DNA of 27,679 nucleotides. Source: Acanthaster planci. Its lineage: Eukaryota > Echinodermata > Asteroidea > Valvatida > Acanthasteridae. A model generated the notes under the pieces. The model searched no databases. It was not told where the DNA came from and saw only the letters and a program-made list of their open reading frames with translations. The DNA lies in contig NW_019091493.1 in assembly GCF_001949145.1 (NCBI RefSeq), positions 680,223 to 707,901 of the forward strand. Direction: 5' to 3'. This document shows, one piece after another, positions 24,064 through 27,679 of this stretch (the stretch's first letter is position 1; every line of letters begins with the position of its first letter). The position numbers and the translations under genes were made by a program.

Positions 24064-24380
24064 AACGGTCGCCTGGTCATTTTTTGGAAGTCTAAAAGAA
24101 AAAGGAAACAAACTAAAGTAGACAAGAATTAGGAAAAGTTTACAAGGTTTTTTTTTTAAATTGATTTTAATGTTTGCCATGCTTGCTGGGTCATAGCCAC
24201 AACTCTAATTAAACTTAAGAGAAAAGTCTCGGTGCGGTGCATCTGCGTTGTGAATTGCTGCGTCAATCAAGGTAGCTGCTACCCAGCCCCTACAATTTGG
24301 GATACCAGACCCGATGATACCGACTTCTCTTGTTTAAGATTTTATGGGCATTGACGTATCGGCTTATTAGCCTTTGGCTT
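23343..24380. repeat. Rearranged tandem duplication (A-B-A'-C-B')
   Basis: A (23343-23516) equals A' (23666-23839): 174 bp, with no difference seen. B (23517-23669) equals B' (24228-24380): 153 bp, with about three differences. C (23840-24227, 388 bp) is present only between A' and B'. The simplest history is a tandem duplication of A-C-B (about 711 bp) followed by loss of C from the left copy. The duplication joint shares GCTT and the deletion joint shares GT, the short homologies expected of end-joining or replication slippage. Confidence 0.88.
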
Positions 24381-24441
24381 CAGTGTTTCCAGGCGGCATA
24401 GCCTTTGTCTCCTCAAATGGCTGGAACCAGCAAATACTTAA

Positions 24442-24884
24442 ATGGGCCGTGTCCGAAACGAGCTTCCAGAGCTACGGCTAGGCCTATTGTCTACGTCTCT
24501 AGACGGAGGGCAGTGCTTTATCGGCTCCCAAGACTTTAATTTGGTAGTGGAGAAAGACATGTTTGATGGAGTGTTCCGGCAGTCTACCGATGTCAAAGAG
24601 TTTGTGGTGAAGTTGACGGGGAAGCTTTTCTTGCAAGAAGAACTTACAAAGTCAAATTTCCACGGCAGCGACGTCTTCAATGGAAAAGCATGGGTACGAA
24701 AGAGGCGCTGAGGAAAACGCATGCGTTTCGTGCAATTTGGGCACAGGCTCATCTTGACTTTCCTGGGCAGCTCAACAATGAAACTGTAAAAAACAAATTA
24801 AGGACAGCATCAACGCAAAATGCTGAAAAGCTGCAGCTCTCACTAAGTAGAAAAGCAATAATGTACGGTGCTTTGAAGTTTTGA
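24442..24884 (+). pseudogene. BEN-domain-like fragment split over two frames
   Basis: Frame 1 (24442-24711) contains DVKEFVVKLTGKLFLQEELT and KSNFHGSDVFNGKAW, which resembles the first half of a BEN domain (conserved hydrophobics, then LF..EEL and a small/Gly loop). Frame 1 stops at 24709-24711. An overlapping frame (24690-24884) continues with KEALRKTHAFRAIWAQAHLD and FPGQLNNETVKNKLRT, which fits the second half (basic helix, aromatic, FPG). BEN domains bind DNA or mediate protein contacts in chromatin regulators and also occur in mobile-element proteins. A one-base shift, or a short unrecognised intron at about 24690-24710, separates the halves. It lies just right of the rearranged transposase on the opposite strand; I cannot say whether the two belong together. 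Confidence 0.4.
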
Positions 24885-27679
24885 GTTTGCGAGCACGTTT
24901 TCGTTTCGTCATTGAATTTTTCTAACAAAAGAACGTAATTGGTGGGTTTTGTTGTGTTCAACTAGGTTTTAACTTGCATTTTGTTGTATTAAAACATTGT
25001 TCAAGTGAAAATCAAAAGTATCTTTTAAGGCTTGTCGGGATTTGACAAACATAACCGTAACATTCTACTTCAAGGTCTACTTATATGTAATGTTTGAAAG
25101 TACGTGTACATGTACATGTATAGCACTGCATAGGAACTGTAATATATTGACATCATTTTAGTATAACTAAATTCATTGAGGAAAAAAGAAATAAAGAGAA
25201 CCAAACAATAACAGAGCGTCTTCATTTTACTCCCATTTGTTGATATCTCTTCCTTGCAGATTGGTTTCTTTATGCTTTATACTCCTTCAAAGATGGTGTT
25301 TAGAGAAAGAGATTTTTGGTTGCTAATGCTGCGACATGGAAGAGGCAGCAGAGGTTTTGTACAACTCTGCAGTAAACTTATGTCAAAAATGCAAAGAAAT
25401 AATTTACCTTCAACTTTTTTGCGTAAAAAGCTGAGCTCTACATCGAAAGCAAAAACGTGGTAACGCAAATGCATGTTTCAAAGACAGTGAATGGCGAAGA
25501 ACTCAACACAAATGATTCATTCCCTTTTAAACGTCATCATTGTACCAAAACATTAGAGAAAAAGATACTGTAAAAAATTCAGCGTAGCCCAGTTTATATC
25601 TTAAAAGTGACCAGTGAAGTATTTTTACACCTAATAAAATAATGAAATACATGTAGGCCTGCGTAACCGAGTCTGTGGGCACGTAGGTGTTTGTAGAAAA
25701 GATATATCATACGTCTACAGCAATTACTGGTTTGTAAACTTGAGAAGTTTGGCAGATTACATCAAGAGTTGATAGCAAGCACCATTCATTCTGTTACTGT
25801 CTTCGAGCATACCTTTGTTGCTGCCGCTGTTTTGAACGCGTTCTTCATGCCTAATTAACATAACAAACGCACAGCACAGTGGGGTGTTCCTGCCTCGCTG
25901 GAGGGCCGAAATGTGCCCCCGTCACTTTTATTGCCCCCGTCCACGAACGGCAGAGAACATGTACTCGCGCGTGGGAACGGGAAGAATTTGTTTGGTCTTG
26001 TCCCTTAGCCCTGCAGCTTTTCTCCTCTGCCTGTACGCCTGCATGCGTAACCTACTCATCTCTGGGTCATGCACTTTGCCTTCATCACTTCTGTTTAGCC
26101 GCCATAATCGTGATCGTGCTTGCTTACTTCTGCAATAAGCAGGCGTATCCTTCTTTAGATTTTTGTCGCTGCCTGTACTCTCTTTGATAGTCTGCTTGAG
26201 TTTTCCTTCTTAAGGGTACATGTACCTCCTCTAATTCAACATTACCTCATTTCATCCATGGCCTCGGCTCCATTACCTACAAAAACAAATGAAGGGAGAC
26301 AAAATGTTCTTTCCTGATTACAGTTTACACGTGTTTTTCATTGCTGTTAATCAACACAGTTGAAGAAAAGTTTTCTTACTGTAATCAAACAGAAATTCAT
26401 CATTAAATATTTTAGTCACTTGATGAAAACACAAGTAATATGAAAACTAAATAACTGTTCCTAAAAGAAAGAGGACCATACTGGCTACGGATGTCAGTAT
26501 TGTTCCTAGAGTGGTACATGTACGTGTAGGCCTACATCATCCAACTGGAAGTGGTATTCCAAAAAGTGAATTTTAGATGTGAAAATATTGGAGCATTTAC
26601 TAGGAAAACACTTTGAAATATTCAGACAAGTCCCATAGGACATGTGCACAGGATCCCGCACTGTCTGTGTATAATGGTACTATTTCCTTACTAGTCTAAA
26701 TTTAAAATTAGTGTCAATAGTTACAACCGTTAGTTGCGAGATAAAATTACTCCCAAAATATGCAAATCTTGGGCATGACTCTTTAAAAGTTATTGGGAAC
26801 ATAAACAGACACTGTGTAGAAACAATTAGGTTCTTATTCGACCATAAAAGATATACATTTTAACGCACGCAGTGGTAAAGACCCAAAAATCATTTGACAA
26901 ATACTCGCGTGATGGTGTATTGCCGTTACGACGAAAGTTGACATCAAATTTTGCTGGCGATCGTTCACAGCTTACAATCTAACACAGTGAATGAAACTAA
27001 ATAGCTTACTAATCCATTGTTGGATCTTCACATCAGCAAAAATTCCCTGAATTAGCCACAAATTGTACTAAAAGTTTCAGAGTTACATATGAGAATTAAC
27101 GTATGCAACATTGGACATGGTACAATCCAGCACTTATGGCCACCGATACGTATTGTAGAATCAGCATTAAGCAAGTTTCACGAGATCATTGAGGAGAAAC
27201 ATTGCAGTAATTTCATTAAATATGTTTTACCTTTCTATATCGACAGTTGTTGTGGCGCGATGGCCAATGTAATTTGAACAGTTTTGATCTAAGTTTAAGC
27301 ATTGTTAACGGACAACGAAGAGATCGTGACCTGTATCCTCATTCTACAATTTGCAATCTGACTTAATTGTGGGTCATTAACACAGTAACACTGGTTGCCG
27401 TTTTTGTGTGCACGTTGCACCAGAAACCATTTCCACAAACTCGGTGGAGCTTCTTGTCTTATTACGTAACAAAACGGACCCGGAACAAGGACTCATAAAT
27501 GATTGTGATTTTTTCCCTAATTTAATATAATATGAAATCCTCAGTGCTACGAAATATTTTCTTGAAATAAGTTTATGAAAAGTATTAATTTTGTTTTTTA
27601 TTTCGTTTCCAGTAATGGTCCATCACACAAACATACATATGTGTAAGGGCACAATACTGGCCAACAAAAATGGGACACG
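24885..27679. other. Non-coding stretch to the end of the window
   Basis: No gene I can assign. A strong acceptor-like sequence (ttgatatctcttccttgcag, ending near 25259) precedes an open frame to 25463 with no known domain. A GC-richer patch at 25880-26150 has only short frames. ACATGTACATGTA simple repeats occur at about 25103-25121 and 26214-26226. The remainder is AT-rich with stops in all frames. Confidence 0.45.

Overview
This window looks like an intron-rich animal chromosome, not a prokaryote, virus or plasmid. The non-coding DNA is AT-rich and full of short TACATGTA-type repeats. Coding matches come as short exons bounded by GT/AG splice signals, and most of the window is transposon debris. 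The style (ACATGTAC repeats, multi-exon recombinase-like genes, DDE transposase families known from amphioxus, echinoderms, hemichordates and cnidarians) suggests a marine invertebrate, possibly a deuterostome. The species cannot be fixed from the sequence alone.

The one clear host gene is a KDM4/JMJD2-type JmjC histone lysine demethylase on the + strand. Two consecutive internal exons (8568-8746 and 9168-9297) join in phase and carry the first part of the JmjC domain, including the iron-binding HxE. I could not find the exons before or after them. The rest of the window may be intron or flanking DNA, or the fragment may be a partial duplicate.

Layout: 1-8567 is mostly non-coding. It holds a 303-bp tandem duplication (4531-5130), a divergent array of about 115-bp units (5690-6370, one stray copy near 7890) and a 16-bp minisatellite (6688-6750). 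After the KDM4 exons, 10026-18059 is bounded by 14-bp terminal inverted repeats and a perfect 6-bp target duplication (GACAAG), so it is a composite DNA transposon of about 8 kb. Inside it lie a decayed minus-strand tyrosine-recombinase-type gene (10769-13241), a plus-strand BED-finger transposase N-terminus with one stop codon (14356-14721), and a second, nested 1502-bp TIR element (14859-16360), also with a perfect 6-bp target duplication (ATTATA). A 35-bp minisatellite follows at 18190-18432.

The right third holds three further decayed genes. One is a minus-strand transposase-like remnant (about 19900-21650). One is a minus-strand DDE-type remnant (23024-24063) reshaped by a tandem duplication and an internal deletion. 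One is a plus-strand BEN-like fragment split over two frames (24442-24884). A possible signal-anchor exon lies at 22619-22740. From 24890 to the end I see nothing I can assign. No complete intact gene was found; apart from the KDM4 exons, the coding signals are old mobile-element proteins at different stages of decay.
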